From contig JASLCY010000372.1 in assembly GCA_030151925.1 (NCBI GenBank), positions 1-11,906 on the forward strand: a stretch of 11,906 nucleotides of DNA. The letters run 5' to 3'. The notes under the pieces are model-generated. The model did no database searches and had not been told where the DNA came from. It was given only the letters and a program-made list of their open reading frames with translations. A program made the position numbers and the translations under genes. This document shows, piece by piece, positions 1-7,845 of this stretch. The stretch is from Oligoflexus sp. GTDB taxonomy: Bacteria > Bdellovibrionota_B > Oligoflexia > Oligoflexales > Oligoflexaceae. Every line of letters begins with the position of its first letter. The stretch's first letter is position 1.

Positions 1-109
1 TTTGCCCGGGCTCCGCGGCATCGATGCCGACGCAGAGGACGCTCTGCTTGCGCTCCACCGCCTTCTGCCATTTTTCGCGGAAATTCCGATCGAGATTCGA
101 CTTCGTCAT
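1..109 (-). CDS. pyrF: Orotidine 5'-phosphate decarboxylase, N-terminal fragment (cut by window edge)
   Basis: PyrF decarboxylates orotidine 5'-monophosphate to UMP, the last step of de novo pyrimidine synthesis, in the cytosol. Only the first 36 codons lie in the window, reading MTKSNLDRNF... to ...CVGIDAAEPGQ. The stretch SVLCVGID (residues 23-30) matches the conserved first beta strand of OMP decarboxylases, which carries the substrate-contacting Asp. The ATG at 109-107 overlaps the pyrE stop (TGA at 108-106) in an ATGA junction, so translation is probably coupled to pyrE. The pyrE neighbour strongly supports the call, because the fragment alone is short. The catalytic Asp-Lys-Asp cluster lies beyond the window and cannot be checked. 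Confidence 0.8.
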   Translation of the reverse strand, partial: MTKSNLDRNFREKWQKAVERKQSVLCVGIDAAEPGQ

Positions 110-792
110 GAGCGTGCTCCCAGGTTTTGCGGATCGACTCCGAGTTCAGCGGCGAGCGCTTCGACGATGCGCTTTTCCGGATTCCGCCGCCGGATCGCTT
201 CGCCCAGGAGTTCGGGGGCGCGACTCAGCGCGTGATACGAAATCTTGCCCTGATAATGTTTTTGCAGGTAAGCCGCCGCGGTCAGGCCGTCGTCCCGAAC
301 TTCGGCTCTATCGGTGAGGCATATCACGCCCCTGACATCCACGCCGGCCTCGAGCAACTGATCGAGGCATTGGAAGAGCGAGAGGCCCGTCGTCACCGTA
401 TCTTCGAGCACGTAAGTACGGCCCTGCGGAGCGCCGATGAAAAAACGGTCAGCGGGATCGCCGTGCGGCTTGGGTTTGGCGCGGCCCATGGAGATCGTGT
501 GCGAACCTAATCCGAAACGCGGCGACCGTTTGGCGAGTTTCATCGCGGTGATGACCGCGGTTTTGCTCGCGCCCTCCGGCACTCCGTAAAGCGTCTCGCA
601 ATCCGGGGCTTTGCTGCTGATAAAATCCGCGAGAAAGTCAGTCAAAGTGTCAAGAAGATAAGCGTCGTTGGTCGCACGTCGCCAGTTCACGTAGAAGTGG
701 CTTTGACGCCCGCTCTTCAAGGTGATCGGCTGGTCGAAGAAGCCAATAACCTCATGTTTTAGGATGAAATCCGCGAACGAAGCGTCGGCCAT
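106..792 (-). CDS. pyrE: Orotate phosphoribosyltransferase
   Basis: PyrE transfers the phosphoribosyl group of PRPP to orotate, giving OMP for PyrF. The protein has 228 residues, a usual length for the family. The PRPP-binding loop is clear as VLEDTVTTG (residues 128-136). The N-terminal segment has the orotate-side motif LKSGRQSHFYVNWR (25-38), and RAKPKPHGD (104-112) is the flexible catalytic loop. A start at 822 is possible in the same frame. The ATG at 792 is preferred because GAGGG lies about 7 nt upstream and the family homology begins there. The gene is followed by pyrF with a 4-bp overlap. A probable promoter lies at 852-860, giving a leader of about 50 nt. I see no UTP-type attenuator, meaning no hairpin with a T tract, in that leader. 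Confidence 0.93.
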   Translation of the reverse strand: MADASFADFILKHEVIGFFDQPITLKSGRQSHFYVNWRRATNDAYLLDTLTDFLADFISSKAPDCETLYGVPEGASKTAVITAMKLAKRSPRFGLGSHTISMGRAKPKPHGDPADRFFIGAPQGRTYVLEDTVTTGLSLFQCLDQLLEAGVDVRGVICLTDRAEVRDDGLTAAAYLQKHYQGKISYHALSRAPELLGEAIRRRNPEKRIVEALAAELGVDPQNLGARS

Positions 793-851
793 GGCACTGC
801 CCTCGATATGGTTTGCGCGCATCGTACATCACGGGAGAGCCGGGTGCAACG

Positions 852-860
852 ATTGTAACA
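852..860 (-). promoter_or_regulatory. Probable pyrE promoter (extended -10)
   Basis: Reading the minus strand, TG-T-TACAAT forms an extended -10 element: TG at 860-859 and TACAAT at 857-852. It is about 60 nt upstream of the pyrE start and would give a leader of about 50 nt. The -35 region 17 nt further upstream is AT-rich but not a recognisable TTGACA, as is common for extended -10 promoters. The rest of the 191-bp gap up to ovoA (start 984) must also hold the ovoA promoter. TTATATT near 873-879 on the plus strand is a possible -10, but no -35 fits it well, so it is not listed separately. Confidence 0.5.
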
Positions 861-983
861 TACCGTTTTAACTTATATTTGAATAAAAACCGGATTAAGA
901 CGTGTACAATTCCAGGCCCAGCTAGGAAAATAGAAAGACCGATTTTTAGGTGCGGCAAAGTACGCAACAGGAGAGCTTCCTAC

Positions 984-3353
984 ATGAGTTTAACGCGTAA
1001 CCCCAATCTCGATTTGAATCCCAGCACGGAGACCGCTTCCGAACTTCGGGGCGGCAAAGCTCGGAATCAACCGCTGGCCTTTCCGCGCGGCGAGAATTGG
1101 TGGACCGGGCCGAACCCGCTCAACGCCCTGCAGGGCGCGGAAGGGCTCCACGCGCTTCCCATACCGAACCTCAAGACCTGCACGCGCGCCGAAGTCCAAG
1201 CCTACTTCGATAACGGCTGGATGCTCACGGAACTCCTCTTCGCCTGCCTGATCAACGAAGACGCGTTCTATCGCCCGCCGTATCACAACCTGCGCCACCC
1301 GCTGATCTTCTATTACACGCACCCGGCCGTGCTCTACGTGAACAAACTCAATGTCGCCGGCCTGATCGATACCACGGTCCACCCTTATCACGAGCGTCTG
1401 TTCGAGACGGGCGTGGATGAGATGAGCTGGGACGACCTCTCGAAGAACGAGATGGATTGGCCCGACATGAAACACTGCCAGGACTATCGCCAGCAGTGCT
1501 ACGACATCGTCACCAAGATCATCAAGAACCATCCGGGCCTCCGCGACGGCCATGAGCCGATCACGATGGATTCGCCTCTCTGGGCGCTCTTCATGGGCTT
1601 CGAACACGAACGCATCCATCTCGAGACCTCCTCGGTCCTGATCCGTGAGCTGCCGGCTCATCTCGTGAAACGCCACCCCGGTTTCGCGCCTCTGCATCCG
1701 AGCGCGAAGGCCTTCGATCCGCAGGCGGTCTGGAAGGATCCGGTCGCCGGCCGGGATTATCCGGCGAATCCCTGGGTGAAGAAGGGCCGCTCCTCGAACA
1801 TCATCGGCAAGGATCCGGCTTTCCCCACCTTCGGCTGGGATAACGAATACGGCCAGAGGCTCTCGAAGGTCGAGGCCTTCGCGGCCCAGCGGCAGCAGGT
1901 CAGCAACGGCGAGTTCCACGAATTCGTGAGCGCGGGCGGTTATCGCGAGAAGAAGTACTGGACCGACGAAGGCTGGCGCTGGCGCACGTTCCGCAACGTG
2001 AAGTGGCCGGTGTTCTGGGTTCCCTGCGGACCGCAGGGCGCGCATGAATACGCGCTGCGCACCTGCTTCGAGATGATCCAGATGCCCTGGGACTGGCCGG
2101 TCACGGTGAACTATCACGAGGCGAAGGCTTACGCGGCTTGGAAGAGCAGCGTGGAGAAGAGGACGGTGCCGCTGCGCCTCCTGACCGAGGCCGAGCATCA
2201 CGCGCTGCGCACCGAACATGCGCCGCGCGCGACGGATGACGATATCGAGGCGCTTTATAAGGCGATGAACGAGAAGGGCGTGAACAGCAGCCTGCGTTTC
2301 GGCAGCGAATCGCCGGTCGGCGGACGTGCTGCCGAGGAATTCACCGACGTGTTCGGCAACAACTGGCAGTGGCTCGAGGATCATTTCCACTTCCTGCCCG
2401 GCTTCACGGTCCACAGCCTCTACGATGACTTCAGCACGCCGTGTTTCGACGGCCTGCACCAGATGATCGTGGGCGGGAGCTTCATCAGCGCCGGCGACGA
2501 GGCTTCGCTTCACGCCCGTTTCCATTTCCGCCCGCACTTCACGCAGCATGCCGGCTTCCGTCTGGTCGACCCTCTGCACGCCGGGAACCACGGCGACCTG
2601 CAGACGATACAGCCGCATGAAGACGAGGTGAAGGACGAGCATAAATCGCGGCAGCAGCAGCTCTTCACCGCGTTCGCGAACGGCCGGGAGATTCCTGCCG
2701 ATTCGATGATCGCCGCCGAGAGGATGCTGCGGAACGTCGTCCTTCAGCAGGTGCAAAGGCATATCGGCAGATCGTTCAAGGTCGACCAGCGTTTCATCGA
2801 GGTCGGCTCGGGCGTCGGCGGCCTCAGCTATCAACTCGCCGAGCTCGGCGCCCGCACGATCGGGGTCGATATCTCGAAGCTGGCCATCGATGCCGCGAAA
2901 GACTGGCAAAACAAAGCCGCGGTCGTCTGCCGCGATCCCGATACCGGCGCGGAGCTGCAAAGGCCGCTGAATCGCGCCGTGCTGGAACACTTGAGCTGGC
3001 GGCAGTCGGATGCGAGCAGCTTGCCGGCCGAATACTTCGATTTCGATTTCGTGGTCCTGAATAGGGTGCTCAGCCAGTTGCCTTCGCCGAAGTCGCTCCT
3101 CGGGCGCCTCGGCGGTGAACGCGGCCTGGTGAAGCCGGGCGGCTACGTCTTCATCGCCGACCGTTTCGCCTGGTCGGAGCGTTCGACCCCACGCACGCTA
3201 TGGATCTCGGAAGATCCGAAGGAATTGGGCGAAGCGCTCGGCTCTAACTTCAAGCTCGTCGACAGCGGCGAGTGCTTCCATGTGGAAAGGCCGGCGAAAG
3301 ATCTCGCTGCGGTCGGTCGCCTCCACTTCACTCTCTGGAGGCGCCAGTCTTGA
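984..3353 (+). CDS. ovoA: 5-histidylcysteine sulfoxide synthase with fused 4-mercaptohistidine N-methyltransferase (OvoA)
   Basis: OvoA is a non-haem iron enzyme that joins cysteine to the imidazole of histidine with O2, the first step of ovothiol synthesis. Three domains are visible in 789 residues. The first is a DinB-like helical domain (about 60-235) with the iron-binding set H113 and H208-x3-H212-x-E214. The second is a formylglycine-generating-enzyme-like domain (about 270-530; FGNNWQWLEDH near 458 and HARFHFRPHFTQHAGFR near 510-526). The third is a SAM methyltransferase domain (about 595-789) with glycine-rich motif I EVGSGVGG (606-613) and acidic VDIS (628-631). The C-terminal domain is known in this family to methylate the imidazole nitrogen after the thiol is released. 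The ATG at 984 is chosen over an upstream in-frame ATG because AGGAG lies 10 nt before it and the upstream residues look non-coding. It is the first gene of a three-gene operon. A long reading frame opposite it is a GC-driven shadow. Confidence 0.93.
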   Translation: MSLTRNPNLDLNPSTETASELRGGKARNQPLAFPRGENWWTGPNPLNALQGAEGLHALPIPNLKTCTRAEVQAYFDNGWMLTELLFACLINEDAFYRPPYHNLRHPLIFYYTHPAVLYVNKLNVAGLIDTTVHPYHERLFETGVDEMSWDDLSKNEMDWPDMKHCQDYRQQCYDIVTKIIKNHPGLRDGHEPITMDSPLWALFMGFEHERIHLETSSVLIRELPAHLVKRHPGFAPLHPSAKAFDPQAVWKDPVAGRDYPANPWVKKGRSSNIIGKDPAFPTFGWDNEYGQRLSKVEAFAAQRQQVSNGEFHEFVSAGGYREKKYWTDEGWRWRTFRNVKWPVFWVPCGPQGAHEYALRTCFEMIQMPWDWPVTVNYHEAKAYAAWKSSVEKRTVPLRLLTEAEHHALRTEHAPRATDDDIEALYKAMNEKGVNSSLRFGSESPVGGRAAEEFTDVFGNNWQWLEDHFHFLPGFTVHSLYDDFSTPCFDGLHQMIVGGSFISAGDEASLHARFHFRPHFTQHAGFRLVDPLHAGNHGDLQTIQPHEDEVKDEHKSRQQQLFTAFANGREIPADSMIAAERMLRNVVLQQVQRHIGRSFKVDQRFIEVGSGVGGLSYQLAELGARTIGVDISKLAIDAAKDWQNKAAVVCRDPDTGAELQRPLNRAVLEHLSWRQSDASSLPAEYFDFDFVVLNRVLSQLPSPKSLLGRLGGERGLVKPGGYVFIADRFAWSERSTPRTLWISEDPKELGEALGSNFKLVDSGECFHVERPAKDLAAVGRLHFTLWRRQS

Positions 3354-4765
3354 GTTCGCCATTCGCATGGACGGGAGCGGAGCTCGAAAAAGCCTTTCGA
3401 TCGTTGGGTGAGCATATCGCACCTTGGTGGGACGGGCTGCAGGGCCTTTCTCCCGCCGGCACGGCCCATGACGCGGCCACGCATGGCGTAAAGGAAGGCT
3501 GGCAGAATCCTTTTGCTCAACCGACGGTTCCGGAAAAAGGGCAAAACTTCGATCGTCTCCTCGAGGAGCTGATCAGAGGGCTAGGCTCGGACGGGCAGGT
3601 GGTCGGGCATCCGGCTTATCTCGCTTATGTCGCCGGCGCCGCGAATCCTGCTGCCGCGCTCGGCCAAGCCCTGGCGATGCTCCTCAATCCTTATACGGGA
3701 ACCTATACCACGGCTCCGGCCGCCGTCGCCCTCGAGGATCAAACCATTCGTTGGCTCATGGCGATGATGAAGTGGCCCGAGCCGGGCGCGGGCCTGCTCA
3801 CGACCGGCTCGTCGCTCGCGATCTTCTCGGCGGTCCTGGCCGCGCGCGAAAGGACGAAGGCCCCGGTCGGCAAGAGGCGGGTCTACGTTTCGGACCAGGC
3901 GCATCATTGCATCGGCAAGGCCTTGTTCGCAGCCGGTTTTTCACCGGAGGAAACAGCGGTCATCCCGCACGAGGACGGCCGTCTCGATGCGCAGCGCGCG
4001 GCCGAGAGGATAAGGGAAGATAAAAAGCGCGGTCTGGTTCCCGTGATGCTCGTGGGCACGGCGGGCACGACCAACCTGGGGCGTGTGGATCCTCTGAACG
4101 ACCTCGCCGATCTATGTGCGAAAGAAGATATCTGGTTTCACGTGGACGGGGCTTACGGCGGTTTCTTTAAGCTGCTGCCGGAAGCCGGCAAGCTGCGGGG
4201 GCTCGAACGCGGCGATTCCCTTTCGCTCGATCCGCACAAGGCCTTCTGCATGCCCTATGGTACGGGCGCCCTGCTTATCCGCGACGTGAAGTCGATCCGC
4301 TGGCCGCGCGGGCTCGACGCCTCCTACATGCCGCCTTATGATGCGGGCCTGATGCGGCTGGAATATTCGGACATCTCGCCTGAACTCTCGCGGGATTTCC
4401 GCGGCCTCAGGCTGTGGCTCTCGATCAAGACGTTCGGGCTCGAAGCGTTTCGGGAGCATCTCAGGACGAAGTGGCAGCAGGCGCGCTGGCTCTGTTCCGC
4501 GCTCAGGGATCACGGAGCCTTCCAGATCGTAGCCGAGCCCGATCTTTCGCTCTTCGGCTGGCGCCTGCGGGACGATCCGACCAATAGGAAGACGCGGGCC
4601 TTGTTCCAGGCGATCAACGCCACCGGCCGCTATTTCCTCACCGCCTGCGAAGTGAACGGGCAGATGGTGATACGCACGTGCCTGCTCGGCTTCAGGACCG
4701 AGCAATCGACGCTCGAAGAACTCTTTTCATGGCTGAAGACCTACGCGGAGACCACAAGGGTATGA
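3350..4765 (+). CDS. Group II PLP-dependent amino acid decarboxylase (aromatic-amino-acid/histidine decarboxylase-like), substrate unknown
   Basis: The gene encodes 471 residues, close to the usual length of animal-type aromatic amino acid decarboxylases. Fold-type I PLP residues are all present. These are the cofactor lysine K297 in SLSLDPHKAF, the aspartate D266 in HVDGAYG that contacts the pyridine nitrogen, and the ring-stacking histidine H185 in SDQAHH. HPAY (87-90) and a tyrosine at 326 match the N-terminal substrate-side motif and catalytic-loop tyrosine of DOPA decarboxylase. The start is TTG at 3350, overlapping the ovoA stop as TTGA. GGAGG sits 8 nt upstream, and no ATG in this frame fits. 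It then overlaps the next gene by ATGA. Lying between ovoA and a PLP lyase candidate, its substrate may be histidine-derived, such as ovothiol, mercaptohistidine or the sulfoxide conjugate. That is inference. Histidine, aromatic amino acids, glutamate-like acids or cysteine sulfinate are also possible from family membership. Confidence 0.85.
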   Translation: MSSPFAWTGAELEKAFRSLGEHIAPWWDGLQGLSPAGTAHDAATHGVKEGWQNPFAQPTVPEKGQNFDRLLEELIRGLGSDGQVVGHPAYLAYVAGAANPAAALGQALAMLLNPYTGTYTTAPAAVALEDQTIRWLMAMMKWPEPGAGLLTTGSSLAIFSAVLAARERTKAPVGKRRVYVSDQAHHCIGKALFAAGFSPEETAVIPHEDGRLDAQRAAERIREDKKRGLVPVMLVGTAGTTNLGRVDPLNDLADLCAKEDIWFHVDGAYGGFFKLLPEAGKLRGLERGDSLSLDPHKAFCMPYGTGALLIRDVKSIRWPRGLDASYMPPYDAGLMRLEYSDISPELSRDFRGLRLWLSIKTFGLEAFREHLRTKWQQARWLCSALRDHGAFQIVAEPDLSLFGWRLRDDPTNRKTRALFQAINATGRYFLTACEVNGQMVIRTCLLGFRTEQSTLEELFSWLKTYAETTRV

Positions 4766-5928
4766 GCGAATCAAAGGATTTTCGCAGTTATTTCCGCACC
4801 GACGCGGGCCTCACTCACCTCAATAACGCGGGGCTCTCGCCTATCAACCTCGAAGCGGAGTTCGTCGTCCATCATTGGGTCGAGCGTTATCGCCGCGAAG
4901 GGATGTTCTGCAACGACGCTTACCTCGAAGCGGTCGACAAGGCCCGCGCGCAGCTCGCCGAGTTCCTCGATGCCGACGCCGGTTCTCTCGCGTTCTTCCA
5001 GAGCACCGCGAACGCCGTGAGCCAGATCGTGTTCCAGTTGAAGCTGAAAGCCGGCGACGAAGTCGTGATGTGGGACCAGGAATACGGCTCGCACCTCTAT
5101 CCTTGGCAGGAAGGCTGCCGCCGCACGGGCGCGAGCCTGGTGCTGGTGGAATCGGAGGCGGAGATGGCGACGCCTACCGAGAAACTCCTGAAACACGTGA
5201 CCGATAAAACCCGTGTGATCGCGGTCTCGTGGGTGCAATTCCAGACCGGCGCCCTGAGCGATCTCAAAGCTATCGCCGAGTTCGCGCAAAAGCGCGGGAT
5301 CTGGACGGTGGTGGACGGCTTCCAGGGAATGGGCGTCCTGCCGTTCTCGTTCCGCGATCTGGGGATCGACGCGGTGGTCGGAGGCTCGCATAAATGGATG
5401 GTCTCGCCGGTCGGAGTCGGTTATCTCTGCATCCGCAAGGAGCGGGTGAAAGAGCTCGCGCCGCATAACGTCGGCGCCTACACCTTCGGAACCTGCGAAG
5501 ATCCGACCGACCTTGCCTGCACGCCGAAGACCGATGCGCTGCGTTTCGAAGCGGGTTCGAAACAGGTCCTCGAGATCATCGCGCTCGGGGCTTCAGCCGC
5601 CCTGATCAAACGCATCGGCGTGCCGGTGATCGAAAAAACGGCGATCGCGCTCTCGCAGACGCTCGCCGACGGCCTCAGGGATATGGATTATCACGTCACG
5701 GTCTCGAACGGCTTAAAACAAAAGACGCCTATCGTGAACTTCAGCCCTACCGACCGTTCGCCGATCCGCGATCTGAATTCCATGGTGGGCGCCCTCGTGC
5801 AGAACAAGATCAGTTACGCCCGCCGCGGCCCCGGCCTCAGGGTGGCCCCGCACGCGCACAACGAAGAGAAGGATATCCAACTCTTCCTGAGCGTTATGCT
5901 CGGTAAGAAGGACCGTCGGCAGCCGTAG
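4762..5928 (+). CDS. Class V aminotransferase-fold PLP enzyme; candidate ovothiol C-S lyase (OvoB/EgtE-like role)
   Basis: This 388-residue protein belongs to the cysteine desulfurase/kynureninase/isopenicillin-N-epimerase-like class V PLP family. The PLP lysine is K211 in GGSHKWMV. D185 and Q188 in VVDGFQG contact the cofactor ring, and FQSTANAV (79-86) is the phosphate-side loop. The C-terminal LRVAPHAHN (359-367) matches the R-x-x-P-H motif that positions the substrate carboxylate. No desulfurase active-site cysteine loop is obvious, which favours a lyase or related role over sulfur transfer. The ATG at 4762 overlaps the decarboxylase stop (ATGA), with GGAG 11 nt upstream. Ovothiol synthesis needs a PLP lyase to cleave the sulfoxide made by OvoA, and EgtE does the equivalent step for ergothioneine, so the operon position makes this the likely lyase. 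The family call is firm but the reaction is inferred. Confidence 0.85.
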   Translation: MSESKDFRSYFRTDAGLTHLNNAGLSPINLEAEFVVHHWVERYRREGMFCNDAYLEAVDKARAQLAEFLDADAGSLAFFQSTANAVSQIVFQLKLKAGDEVVMWDQEYGSHLYPWQEGCRRTGASLVLVESEAEMATPTEKLLKHVTDKTRVIAVSWVQFQTGALSDLKAIAEFAQKRGIWTVVDGFQGMGVLPFSFRDLGIDAVVGGSHKWMVSPVGVGYLCIRKERVKELAPHNVGAYTFGTCEDPTDLACTPKTDALRFEAGSKQVLEIIALGASAALIKRIGVPVIEKTAIALSQTLADGLRDMDYHVTVSNGLKQKTPIVNFSPTDRSPIRDLNSMVGALVQNKISYARRGPGLRVAPHAHNEEKDIQLFLSVMLGKKDRRQP

Positions 5929-5941
5929 ATTCTACTTGCTG
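5920..5941. other. Small dyad spanning two convergent stop codons
   Basis: GTAGA-T-TCTAC (5925-5935) is a perfect inverted repeat holding both TAG stops of the convergent genes ending at 5928 and 5932. CAGC/GCTG extends it outside a small internal loop. Only 3 bp separate the two genes. There is no T tract on either side, so an intrinsic bidirectional terminator is only weakly supported. Confidence 0.3.
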
Positions 5942-6801
5942 ATGGCTTTGGCGTCGGCGAGCACCTCAGGCCCCCACATCACGGTGCTGTCCGAGGTCAG
6001 ATAACGCTGCACGAACTGCTTGAGGTCGCTCGCGCCTTCGTTGAGCCAGTACATGACGCAGTCTTTGTTATTGGAATGCGCGCCGTGCTCGGCGTCCTGG
6101 TAGTTCGTGGTCATCGGCACGCCGTTATTCACGAAGCCGAGCGCGTGACCGAGCTCGTGAACCAAGGTGCTCTGTTCCACGAACTTCGCCACCGGTCCGT
6201 CCTCGGTCTGAGCGGTCGAACGAATGACCGGCTTAAACATCGCCAGCACGTTCGTCCCGCCCAGGCTCACGCCGAGGATAGTCTTATCGCTGCCCTGGCC
6301 CTTGTTGAAATAACCATCGAGAAAATAGACGTAGAAACGCGAGGTTCCAGCCGGCGTCGCACCTGAGTTATGCGCGGCGGCGAGAGCCATGATCTGGTCC
6401 GCGGTCCAATTCTCCTGAGTCGCGGCATCGAGCGTATGCATGCCGTCGAGCGTATTGGGAACGGTCACGGTCGGAGGCGTCGAACGGTATTGGAAGAGAG
6501 CCGTGAGATTCGACCTCAGGATCTTCCAATAATCGCGATCGACCGCCGTGCCCTGCACATAGGGCTCCGCGGTCGGCTGATACCAGACTTCGGCTTCGAT
6601 CGTGGTGCTCTGCTGGAAGTAGATCTTCGACAGATCCTCTTTGGTGAGAGGCTGGGTCGCGCCTGCTCCGGAGTTGACCGAGGTGCCGCCTATGACGGTT
6701 ACGGACGGGGTGCCGCCCGAGGCTTTCGAGGAGGATTTGCTGCATTGCGCGAGGCCGCATGCGAGCGAGATCAGAAGGATCGATGAATAGGTTCTGAACA
6801 T
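5932..6801 (-). CDS. Secreted zinc metalloprotease, probable lipoprotein
   Basis: The product has 289 residues with a hydrophobic N-terminal signal. It has cysteines at 15 (SLAC) and 20 (LAQC), followed by a Ser/Gly-rich linker (21-50), as in outer-membrane or periplasmic lipoproteins. Neither cysteine sits in a textbook lipobox. The catalytic zinc site is H215-E-L-G-H219-A-L-G-F-V-N225, a metzincin-like HExxHxxGxxN. The usual third histidine or aspartate is an asparagine, and H239 or H242 in AEHGAH is the likely third ligand. KDCVMYW (246-252) with M250 resembles a Met-turn. CGGAG lies just upstream of the ATG. The gene is 25 bp downstream of the glutaminyl-cyclase-like gene and probably shares its transcript with lgt, whose product would lipidate it. 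The substrate is unknown. The peptidase class is quite sure, but the exact family is not. Confidence 0.75.
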   Translation of the reverse strand: MFRTYSSILLISLACGLAQCSKSSSKASGGTPSVTVIGGTSVNSGAGATQPLTKEDLSKIYFQQSTTIEAEVWYQPTAEPYVQGTAVDRDYWKILRSNLTALFQYRSTPPTVTVPNTLDGMHTLDAATQENWTADQIMALAAAHNSGATPAGTSRFYVYFLDGYFNKGQGSDKTILGVSLGGTNVLAMFKPVIRSTAQTEDGPVAKFVEQSTLVHELGHALGFVNNGVPMTTNYQDAEHGAHSNNKDCVMYWLNEGASDLKQFVQRYLTSDSTVMWGPEVLADAKAISK

Positions 6802-6826
6802 GGAAGCTCCGCGATGAGAGTCTTCC

Positions 6827-7843
6827 TCATTCTACCAAAATTCGCTCGAGGAGTCGGTACGTGAATTGCGTGCTATCTATCAGGCTCTGGGTCGAGAGGG
6901 TTTCGTTCGTATCGCTCGGCTGATGCCAGGTGGATAGGTCCTCGAAACCGATGATGTCGAGCGAGGGAACGCCCTTGCTCACGAAGGGGATGTGGTCGTC
7001 CTCGATATTCTTCGCCGGCCCCGACGCATAGAGCCGGCCGCCGAAGCTTTCTTTGTCGACGGTCTTCGCGAGCAGCGAAAGGCCGCGATCCGAATTGGAT
7101 TCCGGGCTGATCTTCAGGTTCGGCAGCCCGACCATATCGAGCAGGATCAGACCCTCGAGTCTTTCGGCCCCCAAGGAGTTCGGCAGGCACCAGGCGTCCA
7201 CGCATTTCGTCAGTTGATCGGGGAGGGGCCGGCAGCCGTAGGTGTTGTCGACGATGCGCGCCGGGTGTTTGGTTTCGCCGTCCCGCCATTCGGGAAGATA
7301 GGCTTCCTCACCGTCGAACCAGACCGCGATCACGCTGCAACGATAGTCGGGCTTTTGCCGGACGAGCGTCCGCATGAGCTCGAGAAGGACGACCGAGGAC
7401 GAACCGCTGTCGTTCGCGCCGATGCCTCCGCCTTGCGGCAGGCGCTTCGAATCGAAATGCGAGCTCACGATATAAGCGCAACGCGCCTTGCCGCTCGCGT
7501 AACGGGCGGTGACGTTCGCCAGGCTGAGCGGGAGCGTGGTCTTCCGCATCGCGCTGGCTTCATAGAGGCCCAGGAGTTCGGGATCGGGGACTTCGACGGT
7601 GAAAGGATCACGCGCCGTCTCGAGCCCGGCGGATTTCATGCTCTGCTCGAGGTAATCGGCGACAGCGGCATTGCGCGGCGAACCCATGGGGTGGGGCGCC
7701 TGCCCGAAGACGTCGAGGTCTTGTTTAAAAGCCTCGGCGCGGATGGGCACGCCGGCCGTCGGTGCGGTTTCACGGCTGGCGCTCTGGCACTTGCTGGCCA
7801 TCGCCAGGAGACTGAGAAGCAGCAGAACGCGCCGTGACACCAT
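6827..7843 (-). CDS. M28-family, animal-type glutaminyl-peptide cyclotransferase-like protein, probable lipoprotein
   Basis: Glutaminyl cyclases turn N-terminal glutamine of peptides into pyroglutamate, and they share the zinc M28 aminopeptidase fold. In this 338-residue protein, SSHFDSK (127-133), GANDSG (142-147), WFDGEEA (175-181), LILLDMVG (232-239), EDDHIPF (281-287) and TWHQPSD (305-311) follow the animal glutaminyl cyclase pattern in order. The expected single zinc ligands are D145, E180 and H307, with E179 as catalytic acid/base and D236 and D283 in the hydrogen-bond network. FDGEEA and DDHIPF distinguish this group from ordinary M28 aminopeptidases. The position equivalent to an active-site histidine of the human enzyme appears to be D296 (SLDII). 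The N-terminus is a signal peptide with a cysteine at 19 in an atypical lipobox (ASKC). AGGA is 8 nt before the ATG. The start is 2 bp after the lgt stop, so the two are surely cotranscribed. Aminopeptidase activity remains possible. Confidence 0.8.
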   Translation of the reverse strand: MVSRRVLLLLSLLAMASKCQSASRETAPTAGVPIRAEAFKQDLDVFGQAPHPMGSPRNAAVADYLEQSMKSAGLETARDPFTVEVPDPELLGLYEASAMRKTTLPLSLANVTARYASGKARCAYIVSSHFDSKRLPQGGGIGANDSGSSSVVLLELMRTLVRQKPDYRCSVIAVWFDGEEAYLPEWRDGETKHPARIVDNTYGCRPLPDQLTKCVDAWCLPNSLGAERLEGLILLDMVGLPNLKISPESNSDRGLSLLAKTVDKESFGGRLYASGPAKNIEDDHIPFVSKGVPSLDIIGFEDLSTWHQPSDTNETLSTQSLIDSTQFTYRLLERILVE

Positions 7844-7845
7844 AT

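Noticed and set aside
793-822. Upstream start for pyrE at 822
   Set aside because: The ten extra residues lack family similarity, and the Shine-Dalgarno GAGGG points to 792.
990-2990. A 666-codon open frame on the minus strand opposite ovoA
   Set aside because: It is an antisense shadow in GC-rich DNA: the plus-strand frame has clear OvoA motifs throughout, and the minus product has no recognisable domain and a biased Arg/Glu/Val/Leu composition.
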